A stretch of 64,000 nucleotides of DNA. Source: Mesorhizobium sp. B2-7-2. GTDB taxonomy: Bacteria > Pseudomonadota > Alphaproteobacteria > Rhizobiales > Rhizobiaceae. Location: assembly GCF_006440775.1 (NCBI RefSeq), contig NZ_VFTZ01000006.1, forward strand, positions 62,001 through 126,000, given 5' to 3'. The notes beneath the pieces were generated by a model. The model ran no database searches. It saw only the letters and a program-made list of their open reading frames with translations, and was not told the origin of the DNA. Positions 52,840 to 61,248 of the stretch are shown here, one piece after another (the stretch's first letter is position 1; every line of letters begins with the position of its first letter). The translations under genes were made by a program, and so were the position numbers.

Positions 52840-55800
52840 ATGAACATCCAGCCGAAACACTCCCAGCCGCTGATCCTTTCGGGCCGCGACGTGACGGCCG
52901 TGCTGGGCCCGACCAACACCGGCAAGACCCATCTCGCCATCGAGCGCATGGTCGCGCATGAGACCGGTGTCATCGGCCTGCCGCTGAGGCTGCTTGCCCG
53001 CGAGGTCTATGCGCGCGTCTGCGAGAAGGTCGGCGCCCACAAGGTGGCGCTGATCACCGGCGAGGAGAAGATCGTGCCCGCCGGCGCAAGATATTCGGTT
53101 TGCACCGTCGAGGCGATGCCGCGCGAGACCGACGCCGCCTTCGTCGCCATCGACGAGGTGCAGCTCGCCGGCGATCTCGAGCGCGGCCATATCTTTACCG
53201 ATCGCATCCTGCATCTGCGCGGCCGCCAGGAGACGCTGCTGCTGGGCGCGGCCACCATGCATGGCATCCTGCAGCGGCTGTTGAAGGGCGTCTCGGTGGT
53301 GACGCGGCCGCGGCTGTCGCACCTTGCCTATGCCGGCTCGAAGAAGCTTACCCGGTTGCCGCGGCGCACGGCGATCGTCGCCTTCTCGGCCGACGAGGTC
53401 TATGCGATCGCCGAGCTGATCCGCCGTCAGCAGGGCGGCGCTGCCGTCGTGCTCGGCGCTCTTTCCCCGCGCACCCGAAACGCTCAGGTGGAGATCTTCC
53501 AGTCCGGCGATGTCGACTATCTCGTCGCCACCGACGCCATCGGCATGGGCCTGAACCTTGACCTCGATCACGTCGCCTTCGCTCAGAACCGTAAGTTCGA
53601 CGGCTATCAATACCGCAACTTGACCGCCGCCGAGCTTGGCCAGATCGCCGGCCGCGCCGGCCGGCACCTGCGCGACGGAACGTTCGGCGTCACCGGCCAG
53701 GTCGACCCGTTCGACGAGGAACTGGTCGCCAAGATCGAGGGACACGATTTCGATCCGGTGAAGGTGCTGCAGTGGCGCACCGCCGATTTCGACTTTTCCA
53801 GCCTCGATGCGCTGAAGCGCTCGATCGAGGCCAATGCGCCGGTCGAAGGCCTGACCCGCGCGTTGCCGGCCGTCGACGCGCAGGCGCTGGAACAGCTGTC
53901 GCGCGACGGCGACATCCGCGCTTTGGCCACCGGCAAGGAGCGCGTGGCGCTGCTTTGGGAAGCCTGCGCGCTCCCCGACTATCGCAAGATCGCGCCGGCA
54001 CAGCATGCCGATCTTATCGCCTCGATCTATATGGACCTTGCACGTCACGGCCATGTCGATGAGAATTACATGGCCGAGCAGGTGCGGCGCGCCGACACGA
54101 CGGAAGGCGATATCGACACGCTGTCGCACCGGATCGCGCAGATCCGCACCTGGACTTTCGTCTCCAACCGCCCCGGCTGGCTGGCCGATCAGCTACACTG
54201 GCAGGAAAAGACGCGCGAAATCGAAGACAGATTGTCGGATGCGCTGCATGAGCGGTTGACGAAACGCTTCGTAGACCGCAGGACTTCCGTCCTCATGCGG
54301 CGCCTTAGAGAAAATACCATGCCTGAAGCCGAAATCAGCCCGTCCGGAACCGTCCTCGTCGAAGGCCATCATGTCGGCGAGTTGCAAGGGTTCCGCTTCA
54401 CCGCCGACCAGAGCGCCGGCGGCGAGGACGCCAAGGCGGTGCGCACCGCCGCCCAGAAGGCGCTCGCGGCCGAGTTCGAGGCGCGCGCCGAGCGCTTTGC
54501 CGCCTGCGCCAATGGCGACCTGGCTTTGGGCTCGGACGGCGTCCTGCGCTGGATCGGCGCGCCGATCGGCACGCTGGTCGCCGCCGACGAGGCGCTGAAG
54601 CCGCGCCTGGTCCTGCTTGCCGACGAGCAGCTGACCGGCCCCGCCCGCGACAAGGTCGCGGCGCGCGCCGAGCGTTTCGTCAATTTCCAGATCGAAACGC
54701 TTTTGAAGCCGCTGGTCGACCTGAAGAATGCCGACCAGCTCGCCGGCATCGCGCGCGGCATCGCCTTCCAGCTGGTCGAGCATTTCGGCCTGATCAATCG
54801 CCGCGACATCGCGGAGGAGATGAAGTCGCTCGACCAGGAAGGCCGCGCAGCGCTTCGCCGCCTCGGCGTCCGCTTCGGCGCCTATCATGTCTTCGTGCCG
54901 GCGCTGATCAAGCCGGCGCCGGCTGGCCTGGTGACGTTGCTGTGGGCGCTGAAGAACGACGGCAAGGACAAGCCAGGCTTCGGCGATGTGGTGCATGCGC
55001 TGGCCTCCGGCCGCACCTCCGTGGTCATCGACCCGGCCTTCGACAAGACCTTCTACAAGCTCGCCGGCTACCGCAATCTCGGCCGCCGCGCCGTGCGCGT
55101 CGATATCCTCGAGCGGCTTGCCGACCTCATCCGCCCGGCAACCAACTGGAAGCCCGGCCTTGGCCAGCGTCCGGACGGCGCCTATGACGGCCACGCCTTC
55201 ATGGTGACGCCGCCGATGATGTCGATCCTCGGCGCCACGGCCGACGACATGGAAGAGATTCTCAAGGGTCTCGGTTACCGTTCCGAGGCAAAACCGGCGG
55301 CCGAGGTGAAGGCGAAGCTCGACGCGCTGGACGACGCCGCCCGCGAAGCGGCCGCGGCCAAGCTCGCCGCGGATAATGCCGCGTGCGCCGCGCGGGAGGA
55401 GGCACAAGCTGCGGCAACTGATACGGTCGCGGACGCAACGGTCGAGAGCTCGGAGCCGGCTGCCGCCGAAGCTCCGGCCGAAGCCGTCGCGGAAGTGGCA
55501 GTGGAACCTGCCACGGCAGAGCCGGCAGAAGCTCCGGCCGAGGTTACCGAAGAGGCCGCAGCGGTGGACATTACGGCAGCGCCCGAGTCGGCCGAAAGCG
55601 CCGACGTCCTTACCTCGCCCTCGATGGGAGAGGTCGCGGCGCCAAGCGACGCCGGTGACGGTGATAATGCCGACGATACGGAGAACACCAGTACCGCTGG
55701 CGCTCCCCCCGCCGCGGCAGTACGTGCCGAGCCCCCCTACGTGGGGGAGGATAGTGCCGGCGGCGAGGCGCCAGCCGAAGCCGAGGAACCAAAACCTGTG

Positions 55801-56241
55801 CTCCTGTGGCGCCAGGCGCGTTTCGACCATCAGCGTCCGCGCCATCGCCACGACAACCGTCGCGACAATCGCCTGCGCGGCACCCAGCCCGCAGGCGAGG
55901 CAGGCGCCGCAAGCGGTCAGCCCGGCGATCGGCCCGCCCAGGAAGGCCGCCGCGAGCAGCGCGAAGGCGCCGGCAAGCCGCGCTTCGACCGCTCGAAGTT
56001 CAAGCCGAGGCCCGAGACGGGCGACCGGCGTGAGGGCGCTGAACGGCGTGAAGGCAAGCCGCAAGGCGAACGCCGCGAAGGCCGGCCGGACTGGAAGGGC
56101 GGCAGGCAGGACGGCAAGGGCAACGCCCCGGGCGGCAAGCCAGCCTTCCAGGGCAAGCCGCGCGAGGAACGTCCGCAGCGCTTCGATCCGGATTCGCCCT
56201 TCGCCAAGCTCGCCGCCTTGCGCGACCAGCTGAAGAAATAG
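52840..56241 (+). CDS. SUV3-like DEAD/H-box helicase with long disordered tail
   Basis: A 1133-residue helicase. Motif I VLGPTNTGKTHLAIE (about 18-32), the DEAD-like box DEVQLAGDLE (about 104), and motif VI QIAGRAGRHLR (about 266-276) mark an ATP-dependent RNA/DNA helicase related to mitochondrial SUV3 (MgpS type). The last 300 residues are low complexity, Ala/Glu/Pro- then Arg/Gly/Lys-rich, and predicted disordered; their basic part (RPRHRHDNRRDNRLRG onwards) may bind RNA. The middle of the tail appears to encode an in-frame extragenic repeat. ATG 52840 is used rather than the earlier TTG 52696. The S4-domain gene follows and is probably cotranscribed, though two repeat copies lie between. 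Confidence 0.88.
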   Translation: MNIQPKHSQPLILSGRDVTAVLGPTNTGKTHLAIERMVAHETGVIGLPLRLLAREVYARVCEKVGAHKVALITGEEKIVPAGARYSVCTVEAMPRETDAAFVAIDEVQLAGDLERGHIFTDRILHLRGRQETLLLGAATMHGILQRLLKGVSVVTRPRLSHLAYAGSKKLTRLPRRTAIVAFSADEVYAIAELIRRQQGGAAVVLGALSPRTRNAQVEIFQSGDVDYLVATDAIGMGLNLDLDHVAFAQNRKFDGYQYRNLTAAELGQIAGRAGRHLRDGTFGVTGQVDPFDEELVAKIEGHDFDPVKVLQWRTADFDFSSLDALKRSIEANAPVEGLTRALPAVDAQALEQLSRDGDIRALATGKERVALLWEACALPDYRKIAPAQHADLIASIYMDLARHGHVDENYMAEQVRRADTTEGDIDTLSHRIAQIRTWTFVSNRPGWLADQLHWQEKTREIEDRLSDALHERLTKRFVDRRTSVLMRRLRENTMPEAEISPSGTVLVEGHHVGELQGFRFTADQSAGGEDAKAVRTAAQKALAAEFEARAERFAACANGDLALGSDGVLRWIGAPIGTLVAADEALKPRLVLLADEQLTGPARDKVAARAERFVNFQIETLLKPLVDLKNADQLAGIARGIAFQLVEHFGLINRRDIAEEMKSLDQEGRAALRRLGVRFGAYHVFVPALIKPAPAGLVTLLWALKNDGKDKPGFGDVVHALASGRTSVVIDPAFDKTFYKLAGYRNLGRRAVRVDILERLADLIRPATNWKPGLGQRPDGAYDGHAFMVTPPMMSILGATADDMEEILKGLGYRSEAKPAAEVKAKLDALDDAAREAAAAKLAADNAACAAREEAQAAATDTVADATVESSEPAAAEAPAEAVAEVAVEPATAEPAEAPAEVTEEAAAVDITAAPESAESADVLTSPSMGEVAAPSDAGDGDNADDTENTSTAGAPPAAAVRAEPPYVGEDSAGGEAPAEAEEPKPVLLWRQARFDHQRPRHRHDNRRDNRLRGTQPAGEAGAASGQPGDRPAQEGRREQREGAGKPRFDRSKFKPRPETGDRREGAERREGKPQGERREGRPDWKGGRQDGKGNAPGGKPAFQGKPREERPQRFDPDSPFAKLAALRDQLKK

Positions 56242-56245
56242 GTTC

Positions 56246-56395
56246 GAGCATGATCCCGAACCGAAGGACCGCGTTAGCGAAAAGTGGGACCCGGTTTTCG
56301 GGCGAGATCATGCTCCATCAAAGAGCCAGCATGATCCCGAACCGAAGGACCGCGTCAGCGAAAAGTGGGAACCGGTTTTCGGATAATATCATGCC
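56246..56395. repeat. Two tandem copies of the GAGCATGAT palindrome
   Basis: Copy 1 (56246-56315) and copy 2 (56329-56395) share GCATGATCCCGAACCGAAGG then ACCGCGT(T/C)AGCGAAAAGTG and each is palindromic at its ends. They lie between the helicase and the S4 protein, 18 bp before the S4 start, so they would be in the same transcript. Confidence 0.82.
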
Positions 56396-56413
56396 CCAAC
56401 AAAGCTAGCCGCG

Positions 56414-56800
56414 ATGGTTGGAGAAGGCCGCCAGCGCATCGACAAATGGCTGTTCTTCTCACGCGCGGTGAAGTCGCGGTCCTTGGCGGCGAAGGTCGTC
56501 GTCGCGGGACGCGTCCGCATCAATCGCGACAAAGCAGCGCAGGCGTCGGATCTGATCAGGCCCGGCGACGTGCTCACCATCACGCTCGAGCGTCGTATCC
56601 TCGTCTGGAAGGTGCTGAACTGTGGCGCCAGGCGCGGCCCGGCCGACGAGGCGCGGCTGCTTTACGAGGATCTGTCGCCGGCGCCGACACCCAAAGGCGA
56701 GGCGGTTCCGGACGCCGTTCCAGCCTTGCGCGAGGCCGGCAGCGGCCGCCCGACCAAACGCGAGCGGCGGCAGACCGACCGGCTGCTCGGCGACGACTGA
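56414..56800 (+). CDS. S4-domain RNA-binding protein (Hsp15-like)
   Basis: A 128-residue protein with a single S4 domain in residues 7-65: RQRIDKWLFFSRAVKSRSLA AKVVVAGRVRINRDKAAQAS. Hsp15 proteins with this layout bind stalled large ribosomal subunits carrying nascent chains and help their recycling; a rhizobial homologue here would act with the helicase upstream. The tail (PTKRERRQTDRLLGDD) is basic. No other domain. Confidence 0.88.
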   Translation: MVGEGRQRIDKWLFFSRAVKSRSLAAKVVVAGRVRINRDKAAQASDLIRPGDVLTITLERRILVWKVLNCGARRGPADEARLLYEDLSPAPTPKGEAVPDAVPALREAGSGRPTKRERRQTDRLLGDD

Positions 56801-57002
56801 GATATAGCCGGGCCGCGGCACGGCTGCAGCAATTCCAGGAAAACTGCGCAACGGTTAGGCTGGACGACTTCGCCGAAGCTTTGCGGCTGGAATTCCATTC
56901 CGCGACACCGGCTCCGCCGGCAATCCCTGCCCTTGCATGCGGCGGGCAAAGGCGTTACCTCAGCCGAAAAGCCCAGCAAAATGGGACGTTCCGGAGCCTG
57001 CA

Positions 57003-57341
57003 ATGACCTATGTCGTGACCGACAATTGCATCAAATGCAAATATATGGACTGCATCGAGGTCTGTCCGGTCGACTGTTTCTACGAGGGCGAGAACATGCT
57101 CGTCATCCATCCTGACGAGTGCATCGACTGCGGCGTCTGCGAGCCCGAATGCCCGGCCGACGCGATCAAGCCGGACACCGAGGGCGGCCTCGACAAATGG
57201 TTGCAGATCAATTCCGAATACGCCGAGAAGTGGCCCAATATCACCGCCAAGAAGGAGCCGCCGGCGGACGCCAAGACCTTCGACGGCGAGACCGGCAAGT
57301 TCGAGAAATATTTCTCGGCGGAGCCCGGCGAAGGCGATTGA
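57003..57341 (+). CDS. fdxA: 7Fe ferredoxin
   Basis: A 112-residue ferredoxin, [55 protein letters not shown]. The cysteine spacing fits one 3Fe-4S and one 4Fe-4S cluster: [17 protein letters not shown] and [12 protein letters not shown]. The length and conserved Trp/Lys-rich C-terminus ([20 protein letters not shown]) are typical of the alphaproteobacterial FdxA, an electron carrier. The start is fixed by the family's conserved MTYVV. A 370-bp gap containing leader hairpins precedes carD. Confidence 0.95.
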   Translation: MTYVVTDNCIKCKYMDCIEVCPVDCFYEGENMLVIHPDECIDCGVCEPECPADAIKPDTEGGLDKWLQINSEYAEKWPNITAKKEPPADAKTFDGETGKFEKYFSAEPGEGD

Positions 57342-57640
57342 TATAGCGGCCGGGAACACCGGCATGACGCGGCGTAACCGGACCGATACAATTGCCGTCT
57401 TGACGGGCAGCGCTGCAGCTTGGCGTTAGCGAATGCAGCAAAACCTTGATTCTTCCGACTTTTTGTGTTACATCAACGAAACATGCCGGTGACACAACGT
57501 CGATTTATGGCGCTAACGCCCCAAATCACTGAAAGGTGAGCTTCTCGATCCGGACCAGAGCGATCTGGGGCAGGCGGTCGCATTCGTGCGATATGCCGGC
57601 CCTTGGCTTTCCGGTGGTTCATCCTGTTGCGCGGCTAACG

Positions 57641-57686
57641 GTCGGCTTTGCCGACCTCGTGGGTTCGAGCCGGCATGATGCCGGCT
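57641..57686 (+). promoter_or_regulatory. Paired hairpins in the carD leader
   Basis: GTCGGC-TTT-GCCGAC (57641-57655) and AGCCGGCA-TGA-TGCCGGCT (57668-57686) lie 26 bp before carD. They could be part of an RNA-based control or a terminator/attenuator; no T run follows. The rest of the 370-bp gap after fdxA has no gene. Confidence 0.5.
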
Positions 57687-57711
57687 GCACAACTAAGGAG
57701 TTCAGGGCGTA

Positions 57712-58293
57712 ATGGCAACGATCACCCCGCAGAAGAAGTCCAACGCGGCTCGCCACGGGTTCAAGACCGGCGAATTCATCGTCTATCCGGCGCATGGCGT
57801 CGGCCAGATCGTGGCGATCGACGAGCAGGAAGTTGCGGGTCACAAGCTGGAACTGTTCGTCATCGATTTTCAGAAGGATAAGATGCGGCTGAAGGTGCCG
57901 GTCGCCAAGGCGACCTCGATCGGCATGCGCAAGCTGTCGGAAGAGGATTATGTCGACCGCGCGCTGAAAGTCGTGCAAGGCCGCGCCCGCATCAAGCGCA
58001 CCATGTGGTCGCGCCGCGCCCAGGAATATGACGCCAAGATCAACTCGGGCGACCTGATCTCGATCTCGGAAGTTGTGCGCGACCTCTACCGCGCCGACAA
58101 CCAGCCGGAGCAGTCCTACTCCGAGCGCCAGCTCTATGAGGCCGCGCTCGACCGCATGGCCCGCGAGATCGCCGCTGTGAACCGCATGTCTGAGACCGAG
58201 GCGGTGCGCCTCATCGAGGTTAACCTCAACAAGGGTCCGAAGCGCGGCGCCAAGGCCGACAACGAGGAAGCCGAGCAGGAAGAAGCTGCCTGA
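57712..58293 (+). CDS. carD: CarD family transcriptional regulator
   Basis: A 193-residue CarD/CdnL protein. The N-terminal RNA-polymerase-interaction domain (about 12-70: RHGFKTGEFIVYPAHGVGQI VAIDEQEVAGHKLELFVIDF) binds the beta subunit, and the helical C-terminal domain (about 80-165, VVQGRARIKRTMWSRRAQEY) stabilises the open promoter complex at growth-related genes. A Lys/Glu-rich tail follows. Strong leader hairpins and a terminator bracket the gene. Confidence 0.95.
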   Translation: MATITPQKKSNAARHGFKTGEFIVYPAHGVGQIVAIDEQEVAGHKLELFVIDFQKDKMRLKVPVAKATSIGMRKLSEEDYVDRALKVVQGRARIKRTMWSRRAQEYDAKINSGDLISISEVVRDLYRADNQPEQSYSERQLYEAALDRMAREIAAVNRMSETEAVRLIEVNLNKGPKRGAKADNEEAEQEEAA

Positions 58294-58319
58294 GCTTGTC
58301 CGCTTTTGAGTTTACGAAG

Positions 58320-58346
58320 AACCCGGCCTTGCGCCGGGTTTTTTGT
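58320..58346 (+). terminator. Terminator after carD
   Basis: AACCCGGCC-TT-GCGCCGGGTT followed by TTTTT, about 27 bp past the carD stop codon. Confidence 0.9.
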
Positions 58347-58400
58347 CTCCGGCGGCTTGCGAGGCATTAAAATACCTTTTCAGCATCCCCATTCCGCGCC

Positions 58401-58500
58401 GTCATCCTCGGGCTTGTCCCGAGGACCTGCCGTCTCATGAAACAGGATCGCCGTCAGTCCTGGTAACTCGGCAGATTCTCGGGACAAGCCCGAGAATGAC
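58401..58500. repeat. Extragenic palindromic repeat, GTCATCCTCGGGCTTG variant
   Basis: CATCCTCGGGCTTGTCCCGA then GGAC and CTCGGGACAAGCCCGAGAAT then GAC mark two short palindromes. It is the right-hand unit of the composite repeat family without the CATTCCGTGAC core. Lies between carD and the ABC transporter. Confidence 0.6.
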
Positions 58501-58564
58501 GGCGGCGCGGATTGCGTTATCGGATGGCGCTTCGAGCTGACTTCCCCATGAGGGAGGTAACAAC

Positions 58565-59335
58565 TCACCCGCCGCCTTCCTTCTGCGCCTCTTCCTGCCG
58601 CAGTGAAGCGATGAAGCGCTTGGTTCGCGCGCGCTCCGGATTGTCGAACACGACCGAAGCCGGGCCTTTCTCGACGATGACGCCGGCGTCCAGGAACACC
58701 ACCTCCTGCGCGATCTTCGAGGCGAGCCTGAGATCATGCGTCGCCATCACCATGGTCGTGCCTTCGCGGGCAAGCTGTCCGAGCACGTCGACCACCTCCT
58801 GCGCCAGTTCCGGATCGAGCGCAGAGGTAGGCTCGTCGCAGAGCAGCACGCGCGGCGACGGCGCCAGCGCCCGGGCGATCGCCACGCGCTGCTGCTGACC
58901 GCCCGACAGCGTCGCCGGCCAGGCGTCGGCCTTTTCCGCCATGCCCACCTTTTCGAGCAGCGCCATCGCCCGCTCGCGCGCCCTTGGCTCAGGCCATTTC
59001 AGCACGGTCACCAGCCCTTCCATGACATTCTCGATCGCTGTGCGATGCGGGAAGAGCTGGAAATTCTGAAACACCATGCCGGTCTGCAGGCGGATGCGCT
59101 GGATATCCTTGGCCGGCACCTTGCCGCCCGGATGGAACGCAAGCGTCTCGTCGCCGATGCGCAAGGAACCGGACGTCGGGATTTCCAGCAGGTTGATGCA
59201 GCGCAAGAGCGTGCTTTTGCCGCCGCCGGAAGGGCCGACCAGCGCAGTCACGCTTCCCTCGTCGAGGGTGACGGTCGCGCCCTTCAGCACCAGATTGTCG
59301 CCGAAGCGCTTTTCGATGTTGCTGAGGCCGATCAT
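58565..59335 (-). CDS. Amino-acid ABC transporter, ATP-binding protein
   Basis: A 256-residue ABC ATPase of the polar amino acid (HisP/GlnQ) type. Walker A GPSGGGKSTLLRC (about 33-45), Q-loop GMVFQNFQLFPHRTAIEN, signature LSGGQQQRVAIARAL and Walker B VLLCDEPTSALDPELAQ followed by the H-loop. It forms a unit with the permease and binding-protein genes upstream on the same strand; the permease start overlaps its end by 4 bp (59332-59335). Confidence 0.94.
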   Translation of the reverse strand: MIGLSNIEKRFGDNLVLKGATVTLDEGSVTALVGPSGGGKSTLLRCINLLEIPTSGSLRIGDETLAFHPGGKVPAKDIQRIRLQTGMVFQNFQLFPHRTAIENVMEGLVTVLKWPEPRARERAMALLEKVGMAEKADAWPATLSGGQQQRVAIARALAPSPRVLLCDEPTSALDPELAQEVVDVLGQLAREGTTMVMATHDLRLASKIAQEVVFLDAGVIVEKGPASVVFDNPERARTKRFIASLRQEEAQKEGGG

Positions 59336-60012
59336 GCGTTGGCCTCCAGGAACCCGCCATAGCGGTTGAGCCGCACTTCCAGCCGCGCCTGCAGCGCCGA
59401 CAGAACCGAGCTCAACGCAAGATAGAGCGCGGCCGCCTCGACATAGAGGATAAGCGGCTCATAGGTGGTCGCGACGATGCGCTGCGCGGCCTGGAACATC
59501 TCGGGCACCGTGATCGCCGCCGCCAGCGAGGTGTCCTTGACCAGCGAGATGAAAGTGTTGGAAAGCGGCGGCACGGCAACGCGGCCCGCCTGCGGCAGAA
59601 TGGTGCGCCGCATCGCCTGGCTCCAGGTCATGCCGATCGAATAGGAAGCTTCCCACTGCCCCTTCGGAACCGAGCCGATGACGGCCCGGATGATCTCAGA
59701 CGTATAGGCGCCGATATTGAGCGTGAAGCCGATCAGCGCGGCGGGAAAGGCATCCAGCAGAATGCCGACCGACGGCAGGCCGTAGAAGATCAGGAACAAC
59801 TGCACGAGCAGCGGCGTGCCGCGAAAGATCCAGACATAGAAGCGCACCAGCGCGACCAGCGGCTTCGGGCCGAACAGACGGATCAGCGCCGTCACCAGTC
59901 CGGCGATGAGCCCAAGCGCGAAGGACAATAGCGTCAGCGGCACGGTGAAGATCAGCGCCGCCCACAACAGCGTCGGCAACGATTCCAGCATCAATTGCAG
60001 CCAGTGCGGCAC
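59332..60012 (-). CDS. Amino-acid ABC transporter, permease
   Basis: A 226-residue inner-membrane permease of the HisQM/GlnP group, with about five helices. The conserved EAA loop reads EASYSIGMTWSQAMRRTILPQ (about 135-155). The start is taken as GTG 60012 (VPHWLQLMLESLPTLL), with GGGAG about 9 bases before, because the family begins at PHWLQLM; the frame extends to 60069 through a non-family stretch. It overlaps the ATPase gene and is separated from the binding-protein gene by a terminator hairpin. Confidence 0.92.
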   Translation of the reverse strand: MPHWLQLMLESLPTLLWAALIFTVPLTLLSFALGLIAGLVTALIRLFGPKPLVALVRFYVWIFRGTPLLVQLFLIFYGLPSVGILLDAFPAALIGFTLNIGAYTSEIIRAVIGSVPKGQWEASYSIGMTWSQAMRRTILPQAGRVAVPPLSNTFISLVKDTSLAAAITVPEMFQAAQRIVATTYEPLILYVEAAALYLALSSVLSALQARLEVRLNRYGGFLEANA

Positions 60013-60122
60013 GAAGCGCTTCTCCCTTCCAGATACGGCGGCGCGTCCCCCGTATGGACCGACTATCATGCAAAAACCGGCGAGCCGTCAAAGACGACCC
60101 CGATGAATGTCGTGCAAAAACA

Positions 60123-60145
60123 GCGGGCCGTCGAAGACGGCCCGC
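60123..60145 (-). terminator. Internal hairpin after the binding-protein gene
   Basis: GCGGGCCGTC and GACGGCCCGC enclose GAA; on the reverse strand TGTTTTTGC follows. It lies 28 bp after the binding-protein stop and before the permease start. Such an element terminates or stabilises part of the transcript so that binding protein exceeds permease. Confidence 0.8.
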
Positions 60146-60172
60146 CGGTATCCGAGCAAGGGGACGATTGCC

Positions 60173-60946
60173 TTACTTCGAAACGTCCTGGCCGAAATAC
60201 TTGTCGGCGATCTTCTGGTAGGTGCCGTCGGCCTTGATGTCGGCCAGCGCCTTGTTGATGGCCGCGACCAGCTCCGGATCGCTCTTGCGCACGATGACGC
60301 CGGAATAATCGGCATTCTCTTCCTGCGCCGCGATCTTCACATTGGCGTCCGGCTTGTGCTTCTTGAAATCGAGGAAGGACAGGCTGTCATTGATCGTGGC
60401 GTCGGCGCGGCCGGTGAGCAGAAGCTGGATCGACTGGTCGAACCCGTCGGTGCCGACGAGCTCGGCGCCGTTCTTCTCGGCGAGCTTGCCGAAATTGGAG
60501 GTCAGCGACTGCGCCGACTTCTTGCCCTTGAGATCGGCGAAGGTCTTGATGTCGGTGTTGTCGCCACGCACGATCAGCACCGCTTTCGAGGCGATGTAGG
60601 GATCGGAGAAATCATACTTGGCCTTGCGGGCATCCGTGATGCCGACCTCGTTGATGACGGCGTCGTAGCGGTTGGCGTCGAGGCCGGCGATCAGGCCGTC
60701 CCACTTGCCTTCGAGGAATTGAACCTTGACGCCGAGCTTGTCGCCGATGGCCTTGGCGATCTCGACGTCGAAGCCGACCAGCGCGTTGGACTCATCGTGA
60801 TAGGTAAAGGGCGCATAGGTGCCTTCAGTGCCTACCTTGAGCACCCCGGCCTGCTTGATCTGGTCGAGATTGGCGCCGGCATAGCTGGCGGTGATCGCCA
60901 GAACCTGCAGCGTTCCAGCGATAAGAAGCGGTTTGAGCCATTTCAT
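60173..60946 (-). CDS. Amino-acid ABC transporter, substrate-binding protein
   Basis: A 257-residue periplasmic binding protein (cluster 3, family I of the amino acid type). Signal peptide MKWLKPLLIAGTLQVLAITA SYA. Mature part begins GANLDQIKQAGVLKVGTEGT with YAPFTYHDESNALVGFDVEI AKAIGDKLGVKVQF, the typical two-lobe solute domain. The sequence resembles cystine-binding TcyA/FliY proteins, though ligand is not proven. Start ATG 60946, not the frame to 61021. It leads the operon; a hairpin follows it. Confidence 0.92.
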   Translation of the reverse strand: MKWLKPLLIAGTLQVLAITASYAGANLDQIKQAGVLKVGTEGTYAPFTYHDESNALVGFDVEIAKAIGDKLGVKVQFLEGKWDGLIAGLDANRYDAVINEVGITDARKAKYDFSDPYIASKAVLIVRGDNTDIKTFADLKGKKSAQSLTSNFGKLAEKNGAELVGTDGFDQSIQLLLTGRADATINDSLSFLDFKKHKPDANVKIAAQEENADYSGVIVRKSDPELVAAINKALADIKADGTYQKIADKYFGQDVSK

Positions 60947-61248
60947 TTTTCTGTGATCCCGTTTTGACCGGTGTCCCGGCGCGACTGTGCGAGCCGGAAA
61001 CTGGCAGATAGAAGGCTGCAAAATAAGGAACCAGATTTCAAAAATCGGCTCTGCCAGAAATCTGATTCTCTAAACCGCCGGGAATCCGCCAAGAGGCTTC
61101 CCGGCAGATAACAGAATGTTTCCGCCGGCACCATCTGCCCCCTCGGGCGGCGGAACCATCCATGCGCCTGACACGTTGCATGGCTGTTGTAGGGCGCGGT
61201 GGCGTCTTTTCAACCGCCATACGCGCAATCGTCGCAAAAGGAGCCGGC
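60947..61248. promoter_or_regulatory. Divergent regulatory region of the ABC operon and rpoH paralogue
   Basis: Contains the 8-bp inverted repeat CAGATTTC (61032-61039)/GAAATCTG (61057-61064) with an 17-bp spacer, and a hairpin CCGGGAA/TTCCCGG (61078-61104). These may be regulator sites; no further coding frame with similarity is seen. Confidence 0.45.

Noticed and set aside
54193..56064. Reverse frame of 623 codons over the helicase tail
   Set aside because: No recognisable domain; the forward frame contains the helicase motifs.
57641..57700. Possible tRNA near 'GGGTTCGAGCC'
   Set aside because: The sequence contains a T-loop-like string but no acceptor or anticodon stem pairs around it; the hairpins that exist do not form a cloverleaf.
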